Position numbers and translations under genes: made by a program. Positions 56,375-64,000 of a stretch of DNA of 64,000 nucleotides are shown in pieces. Location: the NCBI RefSeq assembly GCF_023617245.1, contig NZ_CP067396.1:5924001-5988000 (forward strand), read 5' to 3'. This stretch comes from Lysobacter enzymogenes. GTDB lineage: Bacteria > Pseudomonadota > Gammaproteobacteria > Xanthomonadales > Xanthomonadaceae. The notes below the pieces were generated by a model. It did no database searches. It had not been told where the DNA came from and saw nothing but the letters and a program-made list of their open reading frames with translations. Within the stretch, counting starts at the first letter, position 1, and each line of letters opens with the position of its first letter.

Positions 56375-56968
56375 CTACAGCGCGTCGGCGTCCGCGTCCT
56401 TGCGCCGTCGGCGCGCGCGCCGCAGCTTGAGTTCGGTGCCGTGCGTCGTGCATTCGGCGATCACCGCGTCGGCCCAGGCGCGCGTGACCAGGAAGCTGCT
56501 TCCGCTGATCTCGGCTTCGGTCGCGCGCACGTGGTGATCCAGATCGATGCGCGCCTTGGTCCGGTACCAGCCCAGTCCGAGCGAATCGTAGCGATAGTCC
56601 GGATCGGCGCAGCCGTTGCGGTTCAGCGACACCAGCAAGATCGCGCGCCGCCGCGGCCAGTACACGCGCACGAAGTCGTTGCCGTCGTCGTCCTCGCGCA
56701 CCACCCGGCCGATATGCAGGGCGTTGACACCGCGCGCGCCCTGGTCGTCGACGATCTGCTGCAGCAACGAGGCCAGGCACGGCCAATCCGGATGCGCGCG
56801 CGGCTCCGACAGCGCGGCGCCGGGCGGCGCGTAGCGCTCCGCCTCGTCGGCCAACGCGACCGGCGCCGCCGCCAGACACAACGCCAGCGCAGCCACGCGC
56901 AGCCACGCGCCGCGCGGCCGCGCAATGCGGGTCCCGCGGCGCGCACCTTCACCGAACCAGGCCGTCAT
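56375..56968 (-). CDS. Unknown exported protein coupled to a RidA-like gene
   Basis: A 197-residue protein with a basic N-terminus, hydrophobic core (VAALALCLAAAPVALA, about residues 25-40) and predicted cleavage after ALA. The mature part has many charged residues and several Trp/Tyr, a DPDYRYDSLGLGWYRTKARID segment, two cysteines (WPCLAS, ECTTHG) and a very basic end (RRARRRRKD). Its start ATG overlaps the upstream gene's stop by four bases (56965-56968), so both are one operon. No family was recognised. Confidence 0.75.
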   Translation of the reverse strand: MTAWFGEGARRGTRIARPRGAWLRVAALALCLAAAPVALADEAERYAPPGAALSEPRAHPDWPCLASLLQQIVDDQGARGVNALHIGRVVREDDDGNDFVRVYWPRRRAILLVSLNRNGCADPDYRYDSLGLGWYRTKARIDLDHHVRATEAEISGSSFLVTRAWADAVIAECTTHGTELKLRRARRRRKDADADAL

Positions 56969-57438
56969 CGCCGCTTGCCCGCCTTGCGCGGCGCCTGCGC
57001 AATGCATTCGACCTCGACCTTGGCGCCCATCGCCAGGCCCGACGCCGCCAAGGCGCTGCGCGCCGGGAACGGCGCGCTGAAATGCTGGCGATAGACCGCG
57101 TTGAACGCCGGCCAGTCGCCGATGTCGGCCAGGAACACCGTGCACTTGACCACATCGCGCATCGACGCACCGTGGCGTTCGAGCACGGCGCGGATGTTGC
57201 TCAACGTCTGCTCGGCCTCCAGCCCGATCCCGCCCTTCGCCAACGCGTTGTCGGCGCCCGGCACGGTGCCGATCTGGCCCGACAGGAACAGCAGCTCGCC
57301 GCTGCGCACCGCTTCGGAGAACGGTAGCGCGGCCGCCGCCGGATCGGGCGAGGCGAGAAACTCGGGGCGCTCGCCGGCGCACGCGGCGGCGGCGAGGAAA
57401 CACAGGCTCAAGCCAACCGCGGAAACGCACCAGTGCAT
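56965..57438 (-). CDS. Exported RidA/YjgF-family protein
   Basis: A 157-residue protein: a signal peptide (LSLCFLAAAACAG, possibly a weak lipobox ending in Cys) precedes a complete RidA/YER057c/UK114 domain. It has LFLSGQIGTVPGADN, IRAVLERHGASMRDVVKCTVFLADI and the Arg of PARSALAA, matching the family's ligand pocket. Family enzymes hydrolyse reactive enamines and imines. An exported member is uncommon, as RidA proteins are normally cytosolic. Start ATG at 57438; a longer start upstream is possible. Coupled to the following unknown exported protein. Confidence 0.85.
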   Translation of the reverse strand: MHWCVSAVGLSLCFLAAAACAGERPEFLASPDPAAAALPFSEAVRSGELLFLSGQIGTVPGADNALAKGGIGLEAEQTLSNIRAVLERHGASMRDVVKCTVFLADIGDWPAFNAVYRQHFSAPFPARSALAASGLAMGAKVEVECIAQAPRKAGKRR

Positions 57439-57527
57439 GATCGTCGACCTCGTCCGTTGAAGTGGCCGGATCATCGTCCGCCGCCGCGCCGCTGGCAAGC
57501 CGCGCGGCGCCGAACGCAACGGCGGGC

Positions 57528-58100
57528 TCAGGCCTCGCGCCGGTACAGCCAGAAATCGCGCGGCTGCCCGCGCACCGCGCGCAGGCCCGGCTCCAAGCGC
57601 ACGCGCCGGAACCCGCATTTGTCGAGCACGCGCTGGCTGGCCGCGTTGCTGTCCAGCGCATACGCCTCCACCCGCCGGTAGCCGCGCTGTTCCAGCCCCC
57701 ACCGCGCCACCGCCGCGCAAGCCTCGCTGGCGATGCCTCGGCCCCAATGCGCCGGATGCAGGTTGTAGGCGATCTCGCCGCCGCGCGGCGCGTCGAGCAC
57801 GGTGTGGAAGCCGACCGTTCCGACCAACTCGTCGAGGTCGTCGACGATGGCGAACAAGGCCGGCGCATCGGCGCGGAACGGATTGGACGCGGCGATCTGC
57901 GGATACAGCGTCTCGATCCCGTCCAGGCGCCAGCTGGTGTGCTCGACCGCATCGGGCAGCGACAGATAGGCGAACCACGCCGGCGCGTCGGCCATGGCCA
58001 TCGGGCGCAGGTGCAGGCCGACACGGGCCAGGGCCGGCATCATCGCGGCGAGACGATCGACGAAGGAAGAGGCGGCACGATCAAGCGCGAACCGATGCAT
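57528..58100 (-). CDS. GNAT acetyltransferase (RimJ/RimL-like)
   Basis: A 190-residue acetyltransferase. The fold starts at HLRPMAMADAPAWFAYLSLPD; the acetyl-CoA binding loop is in IAYNLHPAHWGRGIASEACAAVARWG (RGIASEA), followed by YALDSNAASQRVLDKCGFRRV, the typical N-x-A-S-x-R-V-L-x-K-x-G-F. This places it in the RimJ/RimL/Rv-type branch acting on protein N-termini or small molecules. Start 58100 is used, but internal ATG codons at 58043 and 58040 may be the true start. Confidence 0.88.
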   Translation of the reverse strand: MHRFALDRAASSFVDRLAAMMPALARVGLHLRPMAMADAPAWFAYLSLPDAVEHTSWRLDGIETLYPQIAASNPFRADAPALFAIVDDLDELVGTVGFHTVLDAPRGGEIAYNLHPAHWGRGIASEACAAVARWGLEQRGYRRVEAYALDSNAASQRVLDKCGFRRVRLEPGLRAVRGQPRDFWLYRREA

Positions 58101-58167
58101 CGGGACTGGCCGCGATCATCGCAGTTTTGCCTTCGCGCGGCATCGCCGTTCGCGGCGGCCGATGCGG

Positions 58168-58254
58168 TGGTGCCCAAGGCGGGAGTCGAACCCGCACGGC
58201 CTTGCGGCCACCGGCGTCTGAGGCCGGCACGGTTGCCAGTTACGTCACTTGGGC
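58168..58254 (-). tRNA. tRNA-Leu (anticodon CAG)
   Basis: Minus strand, 87 bases including encoded CCA. Acceptor GCCCAAG/CTTGGGC, T-arm GCGGGTTCGACTCCCGC, long variable arm GGTGGCCGCAAGGCC and anticodon stem-loop CCGGC-CTCAGAC-GCCGG giving anticodon CAG. Fifth and last of the array. Confidence 0.95.
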
Positions 58255-58277
58255 GCAGCGTGTATCGATGTCGATGG

Positions 58278-58362
58278 TGGTGCCCGGAGCGGGACTCGAA
58301 CCCGCACCGCCTTTCGGCCACGGTGTTTAAGACCGTTGCGTTTGCCGTTTCGCCATCCGGGC
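58278..58362 (-). tRNA. tRNA-Leu (anticodon TAA)
   Basis: Minus strand, 85 bases with encoded CCA. Acceptor GCCCGGA/TCCGGGC, T-arm GCGGGTTCGAGTCCCGC and anticodon stem-loop ACGGT-CTTAAAC-ACCGT with anticodon TAA (reads UUA/UUG). Fourth gene of the array. Confidence 0.95.
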
Positions 58363-58386
58363 GGATGGATCGCGTTTGGATTCGGT

Positions 58387-58473
58387 TGGTGCCCAAGGCG
58401 GGAGTCGAACCCGCACGGCCTCGCGGCCACCGGCATCTGAGGCCGGCACGGTTGCCAGTTACGTCACTTGGGC
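58387..58473 (-). tRNA. tRNA-Leu (anticodon CAG)
   Basis: Minus strand, 87 bases with encoded CCA. Nearly identical to the copy at 58168-58254 (a few bases differ, for example in the anticodon loop end CTCAGAT and the variable-arm loop). The flanking spacer is also similar, so a tRNA pair was duplicated. Confidence 0.95.
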
Positions 58474-58502
58474 GCAGCGTGTATCGATGTCGATGTCGAT
58501 GG

Positions 58503-58588
58503 TGGTGCCCGGAGTGGGACTCGAACCCACACGGCCTTGCGGCCACCGGCTTCTGAGACCGGCGCGTTTTCCGTTTCGCCATCCGGGC
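58503..58588 (-). tRNA. tRNA-Leu (anticodon CAG), body like the TAA gene
   Basis: Minus strand, 86 bases with encoded CCA. Acceptor GCCCGGA and D-arm GGCGAAACGG match the TAA gene at 58278-58362, but the anticodon stem-loop CCGGT-CTCAGAA-GCCGG gives CAG, and the variable arm matches the CAG genes. Confidence 0.93.
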
Positions 58589-58606
58589 GGATGGAGTTAT
58601 GCGAGG

Positions 58607-58692
<86 letters not shown>

Positions 58693-58789
58693 GTGGAAGG
58701 GCGATGCGGATGCAGGCGCGCGGGGTCCCGCGCCGCGCCGGCGAAGGCGCAGCGGAATCGGTGTGGCATGCGATGCCGAAAGGCGAAAA

Positions 58790-58820
58790 CGACGAAGGCG
58801 CCTTTCGGCGCCTTCGAGTC
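58790..58820 (-). terminator. Hairpin upstream of the tRNA array (possible terminator)
   Basis: Inverted repeat CGAAGGCGCC/GGCGCCTTCG with loop GAAA, followed on the minus strand by GTCGTTTTCGCC. It lies about 100 bases before the first tRNA. The T content is modest, so it may be a weak terminator or attenuator of transcription from upstream. Confidence 0.5.
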
Positions 58821-58873
58821 GTACCGCTAGCGACCCCGGCTGCTCCAATCCGCAAGGGATCGGAGCGATGGGG

Positions 58874-58966
58874 TCAACCTAGTCGGATTCCGCTCGAACG
58901 CACGCCGGCGTCGCGACGATGCAGTCGCGCGCTCAGGCGTAGTCGGCGGTGGAAGATGATGTCCAT
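58874..58966 (-). CDS. Possible 30-aa leader ORF before the tRNA array
   Basis: A short ORF starting MDIIFHRRLRLSARLHRR and ending in GIRLG, rich in Arg and Leu. Its ATG lies only seven bases after the -10 box of the promoter candidate, near the predicted RNA start, so it would be leaderless. It is followed by the hairpin at 58790-58820 and then the tRNAs. It may be chance. Confidence 0.25.
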   Translation of the reverse strand: MDIIFHRRLRLSARLHRRDAGVRSSGIRLG

Positions 58967-58972
58967 GCGCGC

Positions 58973-59002
58973 AACATAGCAAAACGAAAATCGTGCAGGC
59001 AA
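58973..59002 (-). promoter_or_regulatory. Candidate promoter of the tRNA-Leu array
   Basis: On the minus strand TTGCCT (-35) is 18 bases from TATGTT (-10), in an unusually AT-rich patch (CACGATTTTCGTTTTGC between them). Position and direction fit transcription of the tRNA array about 280 bases on, through the hairpin. The rest of the gap 58693-59049 shows no supported gene. Confidence 0.55.
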
Positions 59003-59049
59003 GTGCCGCCGCGTTTTATTCGCGATGCGCGCGCAACATCGCGACTGCA

Positions 59050-59550
59050 TCAGTCGCGCGGCACCGCCGCGATCTGCAGGGACACGCGCTTGCGTCCCTG
59101 CGCGACCCATTGCGTCCCGACCTCGCCGAATCCGAAGCGCGCGTGGAACCGGCTCGACGCTTCGTTGAACGGTTCGATGTAGAACTCCGCCGCGAGCGTG
59201 CCGACGCCGCGTTCGCGCGCGAACGCGAACACGTCGTCGTAGAGCAGGCCGCCGATCCCGCGGTTGCGGTGGCTCGCGGCCACCGCGATGCGGTCGATGT
59301 AGACAAAGCGCGGATAGCGCTGGCGATACCACAGGTAGTTCGGGCTGTCGTAGTCGGCGCGCTCGTCGAACGCGAGCAGGAACGCGATCGCGGACTGGCC
59401 GTCGTGGACGATGCGGTGGTAGACCGATTGCGCCTCCAGCGCGAGCAGGCGCGCGTGGTCCATCGGGCTCATCAGCGCTTCGGCTTCCAGGTTCAGCGCG
59501 AGCACGGCGGCGCGATCGGCGGGCGTGGCGGGACGGACGACAAGGTTCAG
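59050..59550 (-). CDS. GNAT acetyltransferase with probable non-ATG start
   Basis: The recognisable product is a GNAT acetyltransferase: YIDRIAVAASHRNRGIGGLL is the acetyl-CoA loop (R-N-R-G-I-G), ending FNEASSRFHARFGFGEVG. The first usable conventional codon, a GTG at 59505, would cut off the first beta strand. Upstream in the same frame lie NLVVRPATPADRAA, a typical GNAT beginning, and before it a CTG codon at 59550 with GGAG about ten bases upstream. The CTG is taken as start (166 residues); 151 residues if GTG is used. It stands alone between the tRNA array and the DUF4272 gene. Confidence 0.8.
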   Translation of the reverse strand: MNLVVRPATPADRAAVLALNLEAEALMSPMDHARLLALEAQSVYHRIVHDGQSAIAFLLAFDERADYDSPNYLWYRQRYPRFVYIDRIAVAASHRNRGIGGLLYDDVFAFARERGVGTLAAEFYIEPFNEASSRFHARFGFGEVGTQWVAQGRKRVSLQIAAVPRD

Positions 59551-59602
59551 GCGGCGGGATCTCCGGGTGACGCAAAAAACGCGAAAGATCGCGCGGCTAG
59601 CT

Positions 59603-60628
59603 TCAGGTCGGCGTACCGACTTCGTCCCAATCCTGCTCGTCGAAACGCAGCAGCCAGTTCAGCGCGTAGTGGCGCTCGTAGACGACGCTGGGATGCAGGC
59701 CGATCGGCGCGGGCTTGTCGTCCAGCCGCGCCTGGCGCACCAGCCAGTGGCGGCGGTAGATCGCGTCGAGCGCGTCCAGCAGTTCCGGCAACGGACGCAG
59801 GCGCGCGCCGGCGATGGCGGCTTCGTCGGCGTGGTCGATGGCGACGCGCGCGACCCGGCCCGCATCGCAGATCGCGGTCGGCGCCGGCAGGGCGTCGCTC
59901 AGGCCCAACGCCCATTGCAGCAGCGCGGCGCTTTCGTAGCGCCAGCCCTGGTTGGCCCAGGTTTCCTCATCGGGCTTGTCGGCGGCGATGAACGCGCGCT
60001 CGGCCGGGCTCAGCGCGGCCACGCCGGGGCCGAGCTTGGCGCGGATTTCCTCGACCGACAGCGGCTGCGAGCTCAGCGATTCGGCGCGCACCGCCACCGC
60101 GCACAAGGCCAGCATGCGGCGCATCGTCTCGTCGGCCTCGCGCAGGCGCACTTCGCCGGCGCCGAGCACCGGCGGCAGGTGCGCGGGCGGCGCCGCGCCG
60201 AGCTGCTGCAGTTCGGCCTCGCTGCGGCGCTTGCGTTCGCGCGCGTCGGACGGATACGGCAGCGCGGCGTCGGCCTCCACCGGCGGTTCGCCGCGGCTGG
60301 CCAGGACGTTGCCGGCGGCGTCGCGCACGCTGCCGTCGGGCAGGAAGCACAGCACGTTGGCCGCCTCGCCCCAGGCGGCGAGCGCGTCGAAGTCGCGTTC
60401 GTCCACCTCGAACGAGAACTGGGTCTGGACCCGCTGCAGATGGCGCAGCACGCCGAAGGTGCGCGCGTCCATGCCGTCCTCGACCGTGCTCATCACGTAA
60501 CCGACGAAGCCCTGCAGGTGCGGCACCAGTTCCGGATCGCTGCGGTCGCGGCGCGCGGGCGGCTGGGCCAGGAACGCGGGCGGCGGCGGCGAGGCGAGCG
60601 TGGAATAGGCGTTGATCAGCAAGGGCAT
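59603..60628 (-). CDS. DUF4272 domain protein
   Basis: A 341-residue cytoplasmic protein. The central motif LREADETMRRMLALCAVAVRAESL and the later GWRYESAALLQWALGLSDALPAP match the DUF4272 family, which has this W-R-x-E-x-x-x-x-L-x-W-A-L core. The N-terminal 130 residues look like a separate beta-containing domain (FGVLRHLQRVQTQFSFEVDERDFD). No catalytic motif is evident and its role is unknown. The start ATG at 60628 is well defined. Confidence 0.85.
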   Translation of the reverse strand: MPLLINAYSTLASPPPPAFLAQPPARRDRSDPELVPHLQGFVGYVMSTVEDGMDARTFGVLRHLQRVQTQFSFEVDERDFDALAAWGEAANVLCFLPDGSVRDAAGNVLASRGEPPVEADAALPYPSDARERKRRSEAELQQLGAAPPAHLPPVLGAGEVRLREADETMRRMLALCAVAVRAESLSSQPLSVEEIRAKLGPGVAALSPAERAFIAADKPDEETWANQGWRYESAALLQWALGLSDALPAPTAICDAGRVARVAIDHADEAAIAGARLRPLPELLDALDAIYRRHWLVRQARLDDKPAPIGLHPSVVYERHYALNWLLRFDEQDWDEVGTPT

Positions 60629-60737
60629 GGGCGCGGCCTTCGGGGGAAGTGGCGCCAGCCTAGCGTGTTCGTGCGGCGCGGTCGCGTGCGCGGTTGCGCC
60701 TTCCGCGGAAGGGGAAGGCGGGGAGTGCGTGGCGAGC

Positions 60738-60775
60738 GGAGCGGAAGGCATCGGGCCTGAAGGCCCTCCCACAGC
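60738..60775. repeat. Single REP-family B copy
   Basis: Reverse-oriented copy (AGGCATCGGGCCTGAAGGCC, then CTCCCAC) between the DUF4272 promoter region and the end of rep. No facing partner. Confidence 0.8.
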
Positions 60776-60788
60776 GGCCCGGCGACAC

Positions 60789-62771
60789 TCAGCCTTCTTC
60801 CAGCAGCGCCTTGATCGCGGCGAAGCCGGCCAGCGAGCGTTCGCGCTTGCGTTCGGCGTCGGCGACCGGGTCGGCGCCGTCGCGCTGCAGTTCGCCGGGC
60901 GGCAGTTCGTCGATGAAGCGGCTCGGCTTGAGCCGGATGCGCTCGCCCCAGCGCTGGGTTTCGCGCGAGTGCGACAGGTACAGCTGCTCCTTGGCGCGGG
61001 TGATGCCGACGTACATCAGCCGGCGTTCCTCGTCCAGGCGGCCTTCGTCGAGGCTGGCGTCGTGCGGCAGGTTGCCGTCCTCGACGCCGACGATGAAGAC
61101 GAAGCGGAACTCCAGGCCCTTGGCCGCGTGCAGGCTCATCAGCCGCACCTGGTTGCCGGCCTCGCCCTTGTCGGCGTGCGACAGCAGCGCCAGCTGCGCG
61201 GCCAGTTCGCCGGGGCCGGAGCCGCGGCCGCCGTCGAACCAGCCCGACAGTTCGGCCAGGTTTTCCTTGCGCCGCTGGTAGCTGGCCTCGTCCTTGCACT
61301 GGGCGCGGATCGAGGCGAGCAGGCCGCTGCGCTCGGCCAGCACCCCGACCAGTTCGCCGGGGCTGATGCGCTGGGCCTCCTCGCGCAGGAAGCGCACGAT
61401 GTTGACGAAGCCGTCGAGCGCGTTGCCGGCGCGCGGGGTGAGTTGCTTGATCGCGTGGATCGACTCGGCCATGCGCGACATCGGCAGCTGCGCATGGCGC
61501 GCCATCTCCGCCAGCTTGGCCAGCGAGGTCGCGCCGACCTCGCGCTTGGGCGCGGTGACCGCGCGCAGGAACGCCGCGTCGTCGTCGGGATTGGCCACCA
61601 GCCGCAGCCACGCCAGCGCGTCCTTGACCTCGCCGCGCTCCAGGAACGCGGTGCCGCCGCTCAAGTGGTACGGCACGCGCAGCAGCTGCAGCGCCTTCTC
61701 CAGCGCGCGGCTCTGGTGGTTGCCGCGGAACAGGATGCAGAAGTCGCTCCACGGCGCGTTGTGCTTCTGCTGCTGGAAGTGGATCTCGGCGGCGACCTTC
61801 TCGGCCTCGTGCGCGCTGTCGCGGCATTCCCACACCCGGATGCGCTCGCCGTCGGCCTGGTCGCTCCACAGGGTCTTGGGGTGCTCGTGCGGGTTGTGCG
61901 CGATCAGCGCGTTGGCCGCGCGCAGCACGCGGTTGCTGCAGCGGTAGTTCTGTTCGAGCTTGACGATCTCCAGGGTCGGATAGTCCTTGCCCAGCTCCAG
62001 CAGGTTGTCCGGATTGGCGCCGCGCCAAGCATAAATCGACTGGTCGTCGTCGCCCACGCAGGTGAACAGTCCGGCCGGCCCGGCCAGTGCCTTGAGCAGT
62101 CGGTACTGGGCGTCGTTGGTGTCCTGGCACTCGTCCACCAGCAGGTAGCCGATGCGCTCGCGCCAGGCCAGCTGCGCGTCGCGGTCGGCTTCCAGCAGTT
62201 GCACCGGCAACCGGATCAGGTCGTCGAAATCGACCGCGTTGAAGGTGGTCAGGCGCTTTTGGTACAGCTCGTACACGGTCGCCGCCTCGATCTCGCGCGG
62301 GCTGCGCGATTCGGCCATCGCCTGCTCCGGCGACAGGCCCGCGTTCTTGGCCCGCGAGATCAGGTTGCGCATGTCGTCGAGCACGTCCGGCTTGGTCCCG
62401 GCCGGCAGCAGGTCCTTGATCTGGGCGTTGCTGTCGTCGCTGTCGAACACGCTGAAGCCGCGGCGCAGGCCGAGCTTGGCGTGCTCGATCTGCAGGAACT
62501 TCAGGCCCAGCGCGTGGAAGGTGCAGATGGTCAGCCCGTCGGCCGCGTCGCCGCGGATGCGCTTGGCCACGCGCTCGCGCATTTCCTTGGCCGACTTGTT
62601 GGTGAAGGTGATCGCGGCGATGCGCTTGGCCGGCATCCGGCCGGAAGCGATCAGGTGGGCGATCTTCTCCACGATCACGCGGGTCTTGCCGCTGCCCGCG
62701 CCGGCGAGCACGAGCAGGGGGCCGTCGGTGTTCAGGACGGCGGCGCGCTGGGGAGGATTGAGACCGTGCAT
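60789..62771 (-). CDS. rep: ATP-dependent DNA helicase Rep
   Basis: A 660-residue superfamily 1 helicase. Motif I LVLAGAGSGKTRVI, Ia TFTNKSAKEMRERV, II LLVDECQDTND, III GDDDQSIYAWRGA, IV LEQNYRCSNRVLRAANALI and V/VI around LMSLHAAKGLEF, with VGITRAKEQLYLSHSRE are all present. Length and the C-terminal DGNLPHDASLDEGRLDEERRLMYV distinguish it as Rep rather than UvrD. Rep helps replication forks pass protein blocks. Start at 62771 matches the usual MHGLNPPQRAAV. Confidence 0.95.
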   Translation of the reverse strand: MHGLNPPQRAAVLNTDGPLLVLAGAGSGKTRVIVEKIAHLIASGRMPAKRIAAITFTNKSAKEMRERVAKRIRGDAADGLTICTFHALGLKFLQIEHAKLGLRRGFSVFDSDDSNAQIKDLLPAGTKPDVLDDMRNLISRAKNAGLSPEQAMAESRSPREIEAATVYELYQKRLTTFNAVDFDDLIRLPVQLLEADRDAQLAWRERIGYLLVDECQDTNDAQYRLLKALAGPAGLFTCVGDDDQSIYAWRGANPDNLLELGKDYPTLEIVKLEQNYRCSNRVLRAANALIAHNPHEHPKTLWSDQADGERIRVWECRDSAHEAEKVAAEIHFQQQKHNAPWSDFCILFRGNHQSRALEKALQLLRVPYHLSGGTAFLERGEVKDALAWLRLVANPDDDAAFLRAVTAPKREVGATSLAKLAEMARHAQLPMSRMAESIHAIKQLTPRAGNALDGFVNIVRFLREEAQRISPGELVGVLAERSGLLASIRAQCKDEASYQRRKENLAELSGWFDGGRGSGPGELAAQLALLSHADKGEAGNQVRLMSLHAAKGLEFRFVFIVGVEDGNLPHDASLDEGRLDEERRLMYVGITRAKEQLYLSHSRETQRWGERIRLKPSRFIDELPPGELQRDGADPVADAERKRERSLAGFAAIKALLEEG

Positions 62772-63036
62772 GGGACGCCGGATCGCCGGCGGGGGCCGGG
62801 CTGGCCGGATAGTCTACCCGCCGCCGGCAGCGGTCGCGGCTCGGCCATCGGCGCGCTGCCGCTTGAGACGCCGCCGGCACTGGGCGCGGCTCGCATCGAC
62901 GCGCGCCGCGGCCGGCCTCGGCGCCGCGGCGCAATCAACGCGCGAGCGCCGCCGCGTCGGCATCGCGCGGCCCGGAGCGCGCCGGCCCGCCCCGTCAAGT
63001 CTGTAGCCGCGCCGCCGCGCGCCCTACACTGCGCGC

Positions 63037-63663
63037 ATGGCCAAGCTCTATTTCTATTATTCGGCGATGAACGCCGGCAAGACCACGACGCTGCTGCAGT
63101 CGGCGCACAACTACCGCGAGCGCGGCATGCGCACCGCGATCCTGACCCCGCACCTGGACGATCGCGCCGGCGCCGGCGTGGTCGCCTCGCGCATCGGCCT
63201 GCGCGCCGAGGGCGTGGCGTTCGAGCGCGACCAGGACCTGGAGGCGCTGATCCGCGCCGACATCGCCGCGCACGGCGCGCTGCACTGCGTGCTGGTCGAC
63301 GAGTCGCAGTTCCTCAGCCGCGCCCAGGTCTGGCAGCTCAGCGAGGTAGTCGACGCGCTGCGCATCCCGGTGCTGTGCTACGGCCTGCGCACCGATTTCC
63401 GCGGCGAACTGTTCGAGGGCAGCCAGTACCTGCTGGCCTGGGCGGACGAACTCAGCGAGATCAAGACCATCTGCCACAGCGGCAAAAAGGCGACCATGAA
63501 CGTACGCGTGGACGCGGCCGGCCGCGCCGTGCTCGACGGCCCGCAGGTGGAGATCGGCGGCAACGACCGCTACATCTCGGTTTCGCGCAAGGAATACAAG
63601 AAGGTGATGCGCGGGGAAGGCACGATCGAGCCGCTGCAGCAGCCGTTACCGCTGTCGAACTGA
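63037..63663 (+). CDS. tdk: Thymidine kinase
   Basis: A 208-residue type II thymidine kinase phosphorylating thymidine to dTMP in nucleotide salvage. The P-loop is FYYSAMNAGKTTTLLQ, the base LVDESQFLSRAQVWQLSEVV is motif II with the catalytic Glu, and the lasso region is YGLRTDFRGELFEGSQYLLAWAD. Of the structural zinc cysteines only CHSG is evident, so the zinc site may be partly lost. Divergent from rep with a 265-base gap in which nothing was recognised. Confidence 0.95.
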   Translation: MAKLYFYYSAMNAGKTTTLLQSAHNYRERGMRTAILTPHLDDRAGAGVVASRIGLRAEGVAFERDQDLEALIRADIAAHGALHCVLVDESQFLSRAQVWQLSEVVDALRIPVLCYGLRTDFRGELFEGSQYLLAWADELSEIKTICHSGKKATMNVRVDAAGRAVLDGPQVEIGGNDRYISVSRKEYKKVMRGEGTIEPLQQPLPLSN

Positions 63664-63693
63664 TCCCGGTCGCGCGGTTGCGGCAAGGCCTTC

Positions 63694-63780
63694 TGTGGGA
63701 GGGCCTTCAGGCCCAATGCCGTTCGGTCAGGTCATCGCGATTTGCGGCAAGAGCGTCGGGCCTGAAGGCCCTCCCACGAC
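63694..63780. repeat. REP-family B inverted pair
   Basis: Forward copy at about 63695-63729 (GTGGGAGGGCCTTCAGGCCC, tail AATGCCGTTCGGTCA) and reverse copy at about 63751-63779 (GAGCGTCGGGCCTGAAGGCC), in the convergent gap between tdk and the last gene. Confidence 0.85.
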
Positions 63781-63797
63781 CGCCGCGCCCGGAAGCG

Positions 63798-64000
63798 TCA
63801 CCACGGTTGCGCCAGCGCGGCGCGCAGGAACTCGTCGAGTTCCTCGCCGCGGCCGCGGCCCGGCATCAGTTGCGGCGGCTGCGCCTGCATCCGCTCCAGT
63901 TCGGCGGCGAGAAAATCGCTCAGCGCCGGCACCCGCGGCCCCGCCTCGACCTCGGCGCTGCGTCGCTTGCGCGCGAGCAGGTCCTCGATCGCCGCGCGCA
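63798..64000 (-). CDS. C-terminal end of an unidentified gene (runs out of window)
   Basis: The open frame enters from beyond the window end and stops at 63798. The visible 66 residues read RAAIEDLLARKRRSAEVEAG at the upstream side and finish ELDEFLRAALAQPW. The charged, helical composition suggests a cytoplasmic protein, possibly an enzyme tail, but no family can be named from this piece. Confidence 0.6.
   Translation of the reverse strand, partial: RAAIEDLLARKRRSAEVEAGPRVPALSDFLAAELERMQAQPPQLMPGRGRGEELDEFLRAALAQPW

Overview
The window is a very GC-rich (about 70 %) piece of chromosome. It looks like the family Lysobacteraceae/Xanthomonadaceae (Gammaproteobacteria), most likely Lysobacter or a close relative. 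This rests on the mix of tamA/tamB, a Csu-type pilus operon, a large TonB-dependent receptor, the tatABC, glyQS, rdgC, ttcA and hemH housekeeping genes, and two families of dispersed palindromic repeats in many intergenic gaps. No phage genes, transposases, CRISPR arrays or rRNA genes were found. Genes sit on both strands in short operons.

Layout. 1-7.2 kb: end of a uracil-DNA glycosylase-family gene; a TRIC-type channel gene behind a glycine riboswitch; a two-gene ABC exporter; a nucleotidyltransferase; an EF-hand protein; two tiny paralogous secreted Cys-rich peptides (57 and 54 aa); a fatty acid desaturase. 7.5-15 kb: CHAD protein, mutM, an ECF sigma factor paired with a Ser/Thr kinase/TPR protein, DinB protein, ADP-ribosylglycohydrolase. 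15-24.4 kb: tamA-tamB and a TonB-dependent receptor. 24.5-33 kb: glyQ-glyS, amidotransferase, membrane protein, tatA-tatB-tatC-RDD operon, SYLF protein. 33-39.4 kb: hemH, an alpha/beta hydrolase, a YgjP-like metallopeptidase, rdgC, ttcA, ydcH-like gene. 39.5-49.3 kb: a three-gene cassette of unknown single-pass membrane proteins, an unknown polytopic protein, an unknown exported protein, plsB with a repeat-bearing N-terminal extension, an unknown lipoprotein. 49.6-54.4 kb: the Csu-type chaperone-usher operon. 55-64 kb: class C acid phosphatase lipoprotein, an exported RidA-like protein coupled to an unknown exported protein, two GNAT acetyltransferases, five tandem tRNA-Leu genes, a DUF4272 protein, rep helicase, thymidine kinase, and the end of an unidentified gene.

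Themes. The envelope dominates: TamAB, Tat, chaperone-usher pilus, PlsB, desaturase, TonB receptor, and many exported or membrane proteins of unknown role. Glycine appears twice (riboswitch-controlled channel; glycyl-tRNA synthetase). The most interesting items are the pair of secreted peptides sharing a C-x5-C-x8-CC pattern, the ECF/kinase pair with a possible 25-aa micropeptide between them, the tRNA-Leu array in which a duplicated gene carries a different anticodon, an insertion of about 70 residues in the first POTRA domain of TamA, and the unknown membrane-protein cassette. Products were assigned by reading motifs and general family knowledge; no database search was made.
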